Below, piece by piece: positions 24,401 through 35,521 of a DNA stretch of 64,000 nt. Source of the DNA: Rostratula benghalensis (lineage: Eukaryota > Chordata > Aves > Charadriiformes > Rostratulidae); contig VXAI01000191.1 in the NCBI GenBank assembly GCA_013399305.1, positions 1,381,283 to 1,445,282 on the forward strand, given 5' to 3'. Below the pieces are notes generated by a model. The model was not told the origin of the DNA and did no database searches. It saw only the letters and a list, made by a program, of their open reading frames with translations. Within the stretch, counting starts at the first letter, position 1, and every line of letters starts with the position of its first letter. The position numbers and the translations under genes are program-made.

Positions 24401-27339
24401 ACAGGGGGGTCTAGTGCCATTTGAAACACCTTAAGGTGTCAGAGACACCACATGGAGCTAGCAGATGCCAATGTAAGGACCGGCTGGGAGAGCCTGTGTC
24501 TAGTCAGATGAGTTCACCTGGGTGCCTTAAGTCTTACCAACTGATCCTCACTAAGGCATCTTGTCCTCTCATTGTGACGTGGTTACCAGCCTGCCTGCTT
24601 AGAACTCGACTGCAGGAACTCAAATGATATTTTAAATAAGCCATCAAGCCACTCTAAGTAAAATTATTACATTTATTCCAAACCATAAAGATCAAAAGTG
24701 ATGGAAAAGCATTGCATTTCATAGGAGTGCGATGAAGGAATTTTTATATGAAAATTCTACCTTAAGAAAACATTTTCAGGTTTTCTTCCATGTTTCTTTG
24801 ATAGTATTACTGCTGGTCAAATTTTAAGTATATTTTTCCTGTTCAAGCTGTTTACATGATTCATTTGCTCACTTGTTTGTGTGAGTAACATTTTTGACTG
24901 CCCCTTAATGTCCAACTCAAAAGTGTAAAGCCATTGATTTTGTTCTGCAGAATTATGATTCATCTTCTCAGTAATGTATTTCCTCTGCATTTAATCATGC
25001 TCTATCCAAAGCAGTCACAAGGGAAAGTTGTGACGATTGGTTTATAATGAATTTGGGGCGAGCATTGCACCAATGGATCACCAGCCACAATGATGTAAAC
25101 AGTTTGTTTTGACTTTGAAAGGTTTTTAGGAAAATAAAAAGCTGTAATCTGCTTTCCTGCTAAACCACTTCTGTTAATATCTGTCATAATATGGTCATGT
25201 GGTTTTTAGTAATGTAGCTGTTTAGCACATAGGTCAAAATCATCAGTTGAAGTCAGCTCATTCACAGCTGTCGTAGATGTGTGTGCAAAATCAAGCTAGC
25301 TCCAGAGTCTTAAGTGTTCCTTTTTCATGTAGAAATTGAATGGAAGCAAAAGATTTATGCATTAGCTTATATTTATTGTGGTTATCACAACATTATAGAC
25401 CATATGCTCATATCCCTGCTCAGAGTTTTACTCCGTCCTTTGTCAGTCACAGAGGTTGTTATCACAGGCCACAGGAGCATGAATAGGACGACAAAGAGAT
25501 CCTACCACTGCTTTTTGAGTTGGGAACGGAGAGAAAACAACGTAGGTGCTTATCTTGCTGTTCTTAATCCCAGCAGAGGCTGGAGGAGGGCTGTGCAGTA
25601 CTCCCTGTACCCACCTCTCCCTGTGAATCAAGAGCTCTGGGGTGCTATCGGGCACTGCTGGACACAGCTGATAAGGAGGTGGTGAGGGAGAAAGAGAGAG
25701 CCGAGTATTAGAAATGGGTTGGAGAAGACCAAACTAGAATGTGGCATTTCAAAGGTCAGAGTGAAAATTCTTATAAAGAATATTGTATTTCATAATAATA
25801 ATAATTAGTATGCTCACTCTTTGAGGCCAAACTTTACTTGGCTAAGAACTATGCTAAGGAAAAAAGCAGGGAATGACAAAGGTATGATGAAGCATGGAGC
25901 CACCTGATCTTTGCAGTTCAGCTGCTTAAAATTATTTTGCTTCGAGAGGGGGAAGGGGGAAGGGCTGTAAAAGGGTGGAAAATAGTTATTTTTTCCACTG
26001 CTTTGATGGAAGTAAATAGCAGTTCAGGGAAGACTGCCTGTATTGCGTAGACCAGCGTGTTGTACTTCTAATGGCATTAATCACACCTGAATACAGGTTC
26101 TGATACATCGCAATAATAATCAACCTCAGTAAGTATATGTGCCTCCTAGTGAGTCTAGGAATGGCATTTTGATTCTAGGTTATCCACTGCCAATGAGCAA
26201 GGTGGGATTATTATTTTTTTTTAATTTTTTTGTTGTTTCACTTTAAGCATTTAGAAATCCAGTTTCAGATCTAAGCAGGTTTACAGGTCTGCCTCTACAA
26301 TCAGCAGAAAGAGACACTTGGTAGAAGGTGATTCATCCTGTCTTAAAATAAGCATGCATATATTTGTCCAGCCTCTTTCAGACATTTCTCTCTGCATGAG
26401 GTGAATCACTCTGAATTTTCTGGCCATCTCCATTGACTGCAGAGGGATCAAAGACAACAGACTTCTTAAACAGGTAGTGTTCGATGCGATTAATCCACCT
26501 TTGCTGAAAAGTAGGGCAGTATTGTTTAAGAGCTGCCAAGAGGAATATAGATATAAGTGAAGAGTGAAGCTTCTATCATTAAGTAGAGCCCAATGACTTA
26601 TGAGTCAGAGATGCGGTCCGAAAAAAACATGTGATGGACCCAAGACCAAATTAAAATAAGGCTGGAAGGTGAGCAGTAAATGTACTTCAGGGTAAGCATA
26701 CCAACTTAGAGAATTTGGATTTGCACATATCAAGCATAAGGGTACAGTGACATTTCAAACTAACAATAAAGCAAAAGTAGCAAATAAGAAGACCTGCTGT
26801 AAGACAAGTGGAGAGAAAGTGTATGTCGCTTTTTTTCCGATGTAGTTAAAACACAATAAATGAGTATTTATTTAAAAACAAACAAACAAAGAAAAAAAGT
26901 TGGTGCTTATATGTAAATTTGGTCAAGGCAGTGGCTAAAGTCTGAAAACCCATATCCCCAAGCATGAACCATCAATAGTGTTTCTCTCAAAGAAGTGTTT
27001 TAATTAACACCAGTCTCTACAAATTCACAAAACCCCCCTGTATCTCAGGCAGAGGAAACATGATCTATTTGGGCATAACAAAACTGGGTGGATGTTTGTA
27101 GTCTACATAAACGTTGTCCCATGGTTGTAGAAGAAAACTGGAACCTACTTAGAGAAACTGTAACCTTCAGGTAATCTTCACAAAAAAAGAGAGGTTTGCA
27201 GCAACTATCCTAGAAGAGGTGGAATACTGAACAGCGCATAGATCTTTGAAATACCTAAAAATTTTATAATCCACTCTTCTGAGATGCAAGTCTTGGAAAG
27301 TGATCATCAGTGCTGATGCATACCATCATTGCTCCCATT
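21441..27339. other. Non-coding sequence, putative VSNL1 intron 1, part 3
   Basis: No exon, RNA gene or clear transposon was recognised. The longest open frame is 25314-25685 (123 codons, + strand), which resembles no known family and has no codon pattern suggesting selection. A short AAAC-type simple repeat lies at 26874-26890. Confidence 0.5.
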
Positions 27340-27722
27340 CCAGGAAAGGCTGAGGGAGCTGGGTCTCATAGAGGAGAGTGAGGGGTGACCTTACTAATGT
27401 TTATAAATATATAAAGGGTGAGTGTCAGGAGGGTGGAGCCAGGCTCTTCTCAGTGACAGCCAATCATAAGACAAGGGGCAATGGGTGCAAGCTGGAACAG
27501 AGGAGGTTCCACTTAAAAATGAGGAAAAACTTCTTCACAGTGAGGGTGACGGAGCACTGGAAGGGGCTGCCTAGGGAGGTTGTGGAGTCTCCTTCTCTGG
27601 AGACATTCAAAACCCGTCTGGACGTGTTCCTGTGTGACCTGATCTGGGTGTTCCTGCTCTGGCAGGGGGATTGGACTAGATGATCTTTCAAGGTCCCTTC
27701 CAATCCTTGATATTGTGTGATA
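27340..27722 (+). mobile_element. CR1 LINE, 5'-truncated 3' end
   Basis: The + strand translates, from about 27378, to the C-terminal end of the CR1 reverse-transcriptase protein. Recognisable features are a RGDL-type start, TRGNGCKL near residue 31, [10 protein letters not shown] near 47, and [15 protein letters not shown] near 64, which are hallmark CR1 phrases. The frame stays open for 101 codons. The element ends with the usual GGACTAGATGATCTTT block and a CR1-type 3' terminus near 27721. Some 90 percent of a full-length element is missing, so it cannot move. Confidence 0.9.
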
Positions 27723-29589
27723 ACTTGTTCCAGTGGTCACTCTGGACTAGTGATGTCCAGGAGGTTACAGTTTTCTCAGTTAACATGTAAGTGCTTCTCA
27801 TGAGGGCAAGCTTATTGGAAATCATACTCAAATAAAAACTCAGAGAAAGCAATCAAAAATTATTGTCATTGGTATAAGGCGTACAACAAACTTGTCATAG
27901 CAATCAAGGCTGTGATGTTGTAGCACTCTGGATAATCAGACTAACTGTCACTCAGGTGGTTGGAAGGGTATTCAGACTACGAATTATTTCAAAAAGGTAC
28001 TGTAAATGTTCTGCATGCATTTTAAGATTATTATTATGTACGAGAAAAAAATTGAAGAGAATAGATCAGTGAAGCAAATACTCATTTCACTGCTGAAAAA
28101 TGAGGCTTCTTCCTCAACTCAGACCTCCTTGTTACTTGCTGATCACCACGGTTGATAGAAGCTGGGTCAATAGCAAAGTGAAACTATAGCAACAGATGTA
28201 CTTACATGTTTATCTGACACTAGGACTAACAAGCATATTGTTCTCTTCAGAAATAAATCTCTAATTCTCTAGAACAGATAAGTCGCCAAATTCTCATGAA
28301 ATATTGGAGAAGTAAAATGTGAAAAAATAAACCAAACCCCAAACAAGTTTGAGTTACGGCATGCAACAATGCCAAATGACAGAGTTAAGGGGGACATTAA
28401 AAGTTTCTTAAGAAACACTGATCACCCAAAGCCTAAGTTTTCTGTAGAAATATGGACACTTTCCTTCTTGTGATCTAAAAAGAGCCTGACAGAAAGAGCA
28501 AGCAAAAGAGGGATTTTGTCTCTCTCTCTCCCGGTCCAAAAATAAGTGTTAAAGCCTGGAAGCTCTTCCGAGCACTTGTGTCTTGTTGAACAACCCAGGC
28601 AAGTCTCTGCTTTCTGATCCATACCTGCTCCTATGTCCACTTGCAAAGGAGGAAAGGCAGCTATGGCATGCTGTAAGCAGTTTCCCAATCCAAATGAGAA
28701 GAGGGGGCAGAAATAAGACCCTGCAATGTACTTCAGATCATGTGTCTGCAGGTTAGTTTATTACACAAGCTGCCAGCTTCATCATCAGGTGCTCCCAGGG
28801 ATACATCAACAGAGGAGCTACTGGTGAGTCTGGTATTGCCCTCGATTTTCATGTTGCAAATGTAGAGAACTCCCTTTTTGCTTTATTCCAGACTCAACAG
28901 AAAACAAATCCACACTTTTAATGAAATAAATTCACCTAGAGCAAAAAAGCCCTACATACCAGTTGTTGTTGTGTTAGACCATCCTCCGCACAGCTTTTAC
29001 CCTTTCAAATGTTTTTTTTATTGCTTGAATCTAATTGAATATCCATCTCATTTCAAATAAAATTTAAAAATATATCTCTCTTCTTTTGCTTAAACCACTT
29101 TTCTCCATTTATTATTCAATTCAGTTGGGTAATTGCATTCCTTAATGTCATTACTCTCTATTTTTCCCCATTTCTTTTACACAGAAAGATTGCAGGCCTG
29201 AATCTGATCTTTGGTAAAGCCAGTAAAGTAATCTGAAATCATTGGATTTGTTCCAGTTTTTGCTGTAGTGTAATATAAATCAAAACCTACCCTGCTTATT
29301 TCAGGCTCAGTTTGAGGTTTATGTTATCAGCAGTAAATTATGACCGCTTCTAACTTCCACGCGGTGTTATACAACACAGAAATTCTTCTTTTCTGCTGAT
29401 GGACTTCCCATTATTTTGGGATGGGAAGTGTAAACTGGGTTAAAATCTCAGAATAGAGCCCTGTGTTGCATGAAGGAGAAGGGTGATAGTTCAGAGTGAT
29501 TTTTAATCCTGAGCAGGGAGAGCACCCTGTTCTCGAGGTCACTGATGGACAATATACCAATATCATGAAAGTATATTAACTCTACCTAT
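27723..29589. other. Non-coding sequence between CR1 and LTR
   Basis: AT-rich single-copy sequence. No exon, RNA gene or repeat was recognised. Open frames are under 90 codons and unremarkable. Confidence 0.5.
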
Positions 29590-30439
29590 ACCTGATAATC
29601 AATTTCTCCCGGGGCTACAGGAGTGGTTTCTGTGAGAAGCTGCTAGAAGCTTCCCACACGTCCAATAAAGCCAATGCCAGCCAGCTCCAAGACAGACCTG
29701 CTGCTCGCCAAGGCCAAGCAGGTGGTGGTAGCACTTCTAGGATAATATAGTTAAGAAGCGGGAGAGAAATGGTCAGCTGCAGCTGGAGAGAGGAGTAAGA
29801 ATTATGTGGGAGCAACAACGCTGCAGACACCAAGGTCAGTGGAGAAGGAGGGGGAGGAGATGCTCCAGGTGCTGGAGCAGAGATCCTGCTGCAGCCTGTG
29901 GTGAGGACTATAGTGAGGGAGGTTGTCCTGCAGCTCGTGGAGGATCCCACACTGGAGCTGATGGATGCCCAAAGCAGGCTGTGACCGCATGGGAAGCTCA
30001 CACTGGAGCAGGCTCTTGGCAGGACCTGTGGAGTGAGGAGCCTGTGTTGGAGCAGGTTTTCTGGAAGGACTTGTGATCCTGTGAGGGACCCACGCTGGAG
30101 CTGTCTGTTCCTCAAGAACACAAGTCCCCCTGCACTACTTGGAAGGAGTGAAAGAATTTGGAGTAAAGTTAACCTGGAAAGAAGGAAGGAGTGGATGGTT
30201 TTAAGATTTGTTCCTATTTCTCATTATCTGAGTCTGATTTGATCGGTAAAAAATTAAATTAATTTTTCCCCAAGTTGCATCTGTTTTTCTTGTGACAGTA
30301 ATTGAAAAGCATCTCTCCCTGCCTTTCTCTCAACCCACAAACCTTTTGTTATATTTTCTCTCCTCTATCCAGCTGAGGAGGCGAGTGATGGAGTGGGTTT
30401 GATGGGCACCTGGTATCCAACCAGGGTGAACCCATCACA
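29590..30439 (+). mobile_element. Avian endogenous retrovirus LTR (solo-type)
   Basis: About 850 bases matching, from memory, an LTR family abundant in bird genomes. A 5' part around GGGGCTACAGGAGTGG is followed by repeated 'GGAGCAG-CTGCAGCC' type units (29860-30100). A U5-like part then holds CTGATTTGATCGGTAAAAAA, a CATCTGTTTTTCTTGTGAC block and CAGCTGAGGAGGCGAGTGATGG, and the element closes near AACCCATCACA at 30429-30439. No gag, pol or env sequence flanks it, so it looks like a solo LTR. The site where I expect AATAAA is altered to a run of A. The 5' boundary and target-site duplication could not be fixed. A 168-codon antisense frame inside it is not a gene. Confidence 0.75.
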
Positions 30440-30650
30440 GTATCATACAGCAGTTACCAGAACCTTCTCCTTAAAAATATGTTAATCTTTTCCATATATT
30501 GGGGAGAAAAAGCCTGCTTTCCCTGTACAGTGTGGTTCTACTGTGTGAGGTATAAACAGGTTTTGGGGTCATCCCTGTTTCATGCAAGGTGGCTGAAAAA
30601 TGGTGTTGATAACTAATGTGAGGAGATGCTTCACAAGTTGCCTAGGAAGC
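30440..30650. other. Spacer between LTR and CR1
   Basis: About 210 bases of unique-looking sequence separate the LTR from the antisense CR1. Nothing was recognised in it. Confidence 0.5.
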
Positions 30651-31328
30651 ATAGAATCGTAGAATGGTTTGGATTGGAAGGGACCTGTAGAGATCATCTA
30701 GTCCAACCTCTCTGCCATGGGCTGGGACACCTCCCACTAGACCAGATGGCTCGAAGCCCCATCCAGCCTGGCCTTGAAGATTTCCAGGGATGGGGCATCC
30801 ACAGCTTCTCTGGACAACCTGTTCCAGTGTCTCACCACTCTCATCATTAAAAAAAAAAAAAAAAAAAAAAAATTCTTCCTAATCTAAATCTATGCTTTTT
30901 CAGTTTAAAACTGTTGCCTCTTGTACTATAGTAGAGTCTCTCTCCATCTTTCTTGTAAGTGCCCTTGATATATTAAAGGCTGGAAAGTGACATCTCTTCC
31001 TCAGGCTGAGTAACTGCAACTCTCTCAGCCTTTCTTCAGAGGACAGGTGTTCCAGCCTTCTGATCATTTTTTTGACCCTCCTCTTGACCCATTCCAACAT
31101 TCTTTCTTGTACTGGGGACCCCAGGTCCTTTTCTGCAGAGCTGCTCTTAATCGAATCATCCCCCAGTCCGTATTGATACTGTGGATTTCCCTGACCCAGG
31201 TGTAAGACCTTGCACTTGGCCTTGTTGAACTTCATGAGGTATGCATGGGCTCACTTCTCCAGCCTGTCAGGGCCCCTCTGGATGGCATCCCTTCCCTATA
31301 CCTTATCAACTGCACCACTCAGCTTGTT
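30651..31328 (-). mobile_element. CR1 LINE fragment with internal deletion
   Basis: Read on the minus strand it ends at the characteristic octamer-like terminus (ATAGAATCGTAGAATGG on the + strand at 30651). The minus frame 30900-31235 reads MKFNKAKCKVLHLGQGNP, SSAEKDLGSPV, then jumps to RRVKKMIRRLEHLS and LRELQLLSL. In intact CR1 about 60 residues normally lie between the EKDLG and the MIRRLEHL blocks, so this copy carries an internal deletion. A microsatellite-like A24 run has expanded inside it. It is 5'-truncated and inactive. Confidence 0.9.
30849..30872 (+). repeat. A24 homopolymer inside CR1
   Basis: A run of 24 A residues lies where other CR1 copies have a short A-rich stretch before TTCTTCCT. 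It appears to be secondary expansion within the element, not a retroposon tail. It is a likely length-variable site and prone to sequencing error. Confidence 0.8.
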
Positions 31329-32469
31329 GAAGCACTGCAAGAGGCCAATTTATTTGTAGCCTTTGACTGGGATGGAAAAATTCCTCTTCTTTTCCACATG
31401 TACTGTTCCTCTGTGGGGCTTTGGGTATGAGATTGTTAGTTTTTTTGTGTGCGAAAGACAGGCTCTGGATTTCTTCTTCAGTGAAACAGTAAGTGTATTT
31501 GAAGGAATGAAGCATCTGTGTGGCTTTGATAGCCTGGTTCGTTCTATCCTCCACGCTGACATCAGTAGAGAAAAGGCAGTGTCAGAAGTAGCCTGGGGAG
31601 AAAGGAGCAATGCTGGGAGTTGTCAGGAGTTATAGTTATTATCAGCACACAGCTGGAAATTTGATAAACAGCTTGCTTGAAAATAATATGGAAATTTTTC
31701 TGTTATTATAGATTATACCCATAGTTCTCTGCTTTTCCCCAGCATTTAATTGTCCAGGGTTTTGTTACCTCTATATATAGTGTTTAATGTACCGTTTATA
31801 AATTTGTATTGTGTCAAAGATTTGAAAGACACCCACCACACTTGCCTGCTCAGTGCCTGGATCTCACATGTAGTCCCCAGGATTCAGCATGTTCCTGTGG
31901 GAGCTCGTGGGCTGGGAGTGGGCAGAGGGGTGGGAATGAAGCACAGCTTTCCTTCCAACCTAATGAGTGCCTGCCAGCACAGCTGAGCTGGCAAAGTGAG
32001 TGTTGTCATTTGCTTCTGGCGTAGTCCACACGACTCATTCCCGTTTCCCAGAGCCAGGGAAGAGCAAGAAAAACATGTTTCGTACAAGGGAACTCATTGG
32101 ATGCACAGACCTCACAAGGCTGCAGAGATGTTGGTTGACTCACCCCTTCAGCTCAAGCAGGATCACTGGGAAAACAAGAGCATGAACGTGGGCAGGTGAC
32201 AAAGCAGCCAAAATATACTGAGATAAGTTGGGGTGGCCCCATTTAGTTAGGTGCCTGTGTCCAGGGATGTAATGTGGATCTCCATGCGCTCCTGGAGTCA
32301 GTAAAGGGAGGAAGATGACTGCAGTCACTAGCACATCTTCTCCAAATGATCCTTTGGATGAGCCCTTTTTCTCTTAGCTCTCCCTGGACGAAATTTAGTG
32401 ACACTAGGCAGCTACTGTGGATACAAAAAGGTAGGCAGTATGACTGCCCCATTTCCCCCTAACTGTTTC
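31329..32469. other. Unique spacer between two antisense CR1 copies
   Basis: No coding exon was recognised. Short overlapping frames occur on both strands at 31306-31635 and 31809-32199 without family resemblance. The stretch carries no obvious repeat. Confidence 0.5.
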
Positions 32470-33031
32470 TCGGGATCACCTAAGTTAGAGGGGGCCTCTG
32501 GACATACTGTAGTCCAACCTTCTACCCAAGAAGGATCTGCTAGAGATGTCTGCTCAGAGCTGCATTCAGTTTGAGTATCTTCAAGGACAGAGACATCACA
32601 ACTTGTTTGGTTAACCTGTTCCACTGTTTGATCACCTGAAGAGTATGAAAAACATTTTCTTGCCTTCATATTGAATTTCCCAAATTTCAGTTTGTGGCCA
32701 TTGCCTCTTGTCTCTCCAGGCACCCCTGAGAGGAGGCTGGCTCTGCCATCTTTGTTCCCCTCTTTGTGTATTTAGAGACACTGATAAGACCTCTTGAGAC
32801 TTCTCCAGGCTCAACAGTCCCAGACTTCTCAGCCTTTCCTTGTATGACTGACACTTCAGTCCCTTCATCACCTTTATGGCCCTTCACCGGACTCACTCCA
32901 GTAAGTCCATGCCTGTCTGGTATGGGGAGCCCAGCACTGAGCCCAGCACTCCAGATGTCTCACCAGTGCTGAGCAGAGCAGAAGAATCACCACCTCCCTC
33001 AACCTGCCAGCAACATTTTCCTGATGCACCT
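32470..33031 (-). mobile_element. CR1 LINE 3' fragment
   Basis: The minus strand shows the CR1 C-terminal region and 3'UTR. On the + strand the order is GTAGTCCAACCTTCTACCC (about 32510), then CATTGCCTCTTGTC, CTTCTCCAGGCTCAACAGTC and CCTTTCCTTGTATGACTG, ending with CCAGTGCTGAGCAGAGCAG and a CCTGATGCACC block near 33030. These are standard antisense CR1 phrases. Frames are interrupted. It lies in the same orientation as the copy at 30651 and could be a separate insertion. Confidence 0.88.
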
Positions 33032-33533
33032 TGAAAAGAAAATGGTTTTATATAACTGGGATTAAAGAAAGCATGCAAAATGACACAAAACCTGGGTTTT
33101 TAGGGACATGGTTGGATGTTACTGGTGCTGTCTGCTCAAAGGAATTTGGATCCTTTTCCAGCACAAACAGGTGATGTTCAGCAGTACTCAGTTTACTCCT
33201 CCAGTTATGTTTGTTTGCACTTGGTCCCTTTGAACATTTGAATACGTTCTGTGGAAGCCAAAGGGAAACAGAGAGGAGGGGAAAGAGGAAGCAGGTGGGA
33301 ATGGAGCTGTGTTAGCAACAGTTTGGGGGTGTTTTGAAATCGTTAAACAGCAAAGAAGGTTCCGTAAGCCTTGTTTTGCTATTAAACTTTTTTTTTTATT
33401 ATTTCTCCTGAAGTCTCTAATAAAGTTCTGGTTTGTAAAACTGTACTCACACTGGCAGTTTAATACTGGCATGGCAAGTTGGAGAGGCTGACCTGAGAAA
33501 GCAGTGCAGGAATTGCTGTACAATATTCCAGGC

Positions 33534-33550
33534 AAAAAAAAAAAAAAAAA
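33534..33550 (+). repeat. A17 homopolymer
   Basis: A run of 17 A residues in single-copy sequence; no retroposed source was recognised upstream. Confidence 0.8.
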
Positions 33551-33960
33551 CTTGCCAAGAGGTTTGATGGTGATTGTGTGGAGAGCTTTTGAAGCAGCAC
33601 GAGTATGTGTGGGACACGTGATAGCATTTCAAGGAAGATGTCAAACAAAAAATATGAACAGCAAAAAACTGTTTCAAAGCCCAGTATGGTTTTAAAACTG
33701 GAAAAACTAGTCTTCCTCTTCCTGCAGGTGATTTAAAGCCCGTTACCTCCAAAGCTCCAAATCACATAAAATCAGTTTGCTGCTGAGTCATCTTAGAGTG
33801 ACTTCCAGCTGCTGCTGCTGCAGCTCTTTCCTGCTTCCCAGGCTGGCTGGTGGGGACCTCCTGAGGTCCAGCAGGGCACAGAGCAGGCAAATACATCCTC
33901 AAGTTGTCTCTGCCTGCTGCTGGCTCAGCCTGCACTGCTTCAGGTTGGGGGTCGGTTTTT

Positions 33961-33996
33961 TAATAAAATTCCGTCTTTTAATAAAATTCCGTCTTT
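33961..33996 (+). repeat. Tandem duplication, 18-bp unit, two copies
   Basis: The unit TAATAAAATTCCGTCTTT occurs twice head to tail (33961-33978 and 33979-33996) with no mismatch. Each copy carries an AATAAA hexamer, though nothing else suggests a polyadenylation site. The perfect identity suggests a recent slippage event. Confidence 0.9.
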
Positions 33997-34338
33997 TACG
34001 TCTGACCCTCAAGGACCTGTAAAAGCAGCAATTAAGGTGTTACTTAATGAAGTACTGAAGTACTACTATACTAAGCATTTCTGAAGAGCTTGTTTCTCTA
34101 GGTAGCTGATGGGCTTTTTGCACCATTCCAGCCAAGAAGATGTGTTTTCAAACTCAGCCTTCATTGACGTTGCTACTTGTGGGACACCAGCAGAGTTTTA
34201 GTGTTTTTCTTGATCTCTATTCTGGATTGTGTTGCCCTTGTTAATATTAATAAGCATTCTCCTTCCAGAGTAATCTCACGGGGAACAGACTTGACACCTT
34301 TACTGATACTAAGTGCCACCCACATACCTGGTTCCTTC

Positions 34339-34458
34339 TTTATCATGACTCTCTCCCCCACAATGGTTTGGAATCAAAGCATGTTGCTTTTTCATTTGTT
34401 TTTTTGTTGTTGTTGTTGTTGTTTTTTCCCTCTCATGACTTTTGCCAATCAAAAAATG
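34339..34458 (+). repeat. Dispersed 120-bp direct duplication, copy 1
   Basis: This block is repeated in direct orientation at 35401-35521, offset 1,062 bases. It includes TCTCCCCCACAATGG, TGGAATCAAAGCATG, a T7 plus GTT microsatellite and GACTTTTGCCAATC. Outside the microsatellite the copies differ at three positions. Flanks on both sides are unrelated, so the edges are sharp. Confidence 0.95.
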
Positions 34459-35400
34459 GAACAGAAAATGAATAATAACAGTGCTTGGATTGTCACATTG
34501 CATGGTTGGAAGCATGGAATTTGGAAGCAAATTTATAGTTTAAAAGAATCAAATTTCCTAACAAAGAAATGCTTGCAGGGTGACCTTTACTCCTCTTGAA
34601 AACTTAGTAATTGTGCAGCTGTTCTCTCCTGTCTTTTCCTAATGCATATTCATAGATTTTCACAAGGAAAAAGCATGTTTGGGAAACCATGATTATAAGT
34701 TAATTAAAAATAGTTTTCATTTTAGAAAATTAAATGTGTTGGCAGTGGCATACTCATTGCTAATGGGTGATTGTACTTCCTCAATAATAATAAGAGATTC
34801 AGTGAAACTCTAGAAGATGTCAGAATATGATTAACTGGATAATCTATGTATTTCAGTTTTTATTCCCAAATAAGCCAAAAAGTGTGAGTTTATATTTGAT
34901 AATTATATGAGGCTCTCAGGCTTTCTTGCAGCTTGTAATTCAATTCCATAAGAAAAGAACTTTAAAATGGGAAGAAAGAATGAGTGCCTCTAATTACAGG
35001 AAGGAACTGTGACCAGCTTGGTCAGGTTGTTCAGTCCCTCATCTCAAGCAGAGCCTGGCAGATTATGCACCATGCTGTGCTGGAGCAGCAAATAAGAGTA
35101 CAGAACCCAGCAGTCCCAAATTATACCTTCTTCAATTACTCTTTTGGTTCCGTGGAAAAAGTAGTTTCTGGAAGTGTATCAAAATGCCAGCTGAGGTTTT
35201 CATTTACTAGAGGTTATTACATGGTGAGGTGCATCAGGGATGGCTGGAAGGTGTTTGCAACTTATTGGATGACCTATGGCAGAACAAGCAGCTGAAAAAA
35301 TGAGGGATCTGTGTCACAGAAGCACGGAATTCTCCAAGTCTGATGATAGAAAAGATTATGTGTGAATATGTTTGTCCAGCTCCTTATTCATATATTCTTG

Positions 35401-35521
35401 TTTATCATGACTTTCTCCCCCACAATGGTTTGGAATCAAAGCATGTTGCTTTTTCATTTGTTTTTGTTGTTGTTGTTGTTGTTGTTTTTTCCCTCTTGTG
35501 ACTTTTGCCAATCAAAAAATG
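35401..35521 (+). repeat. Dispersed 121-bp direct duplication, copy 2
   Basis: Partner of 34339-34458. It differs by one substitution just before the C5 run, a CA-to-TG double change before TGACTTTTGCC, and microsatellite length (T5 and seven G-starting units here, against T7 and six). It is not a transposon of any type recognised here. The high identity and sharp edges point to a recent local duplication or to an assembly artefact. Confidence 0.95.

Noticed and set aside
25314..25685. 123-codon plus-strand frame
   Set aside because: No known domain, no signal or repeat pattern, and no regulatory context.
29615..30121. 168-codon open frame on the minus strand
   Set aside because: It lies antisense within the retroviral LTR, whose repeated GC-rich units keep frames open by composition; it resembles no protein.
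33504..33752. Processed pseudogene suggested by the A17 tract
   Set aside because: No recognisable coding or mRNA-like sequence lies upstream of the tract.
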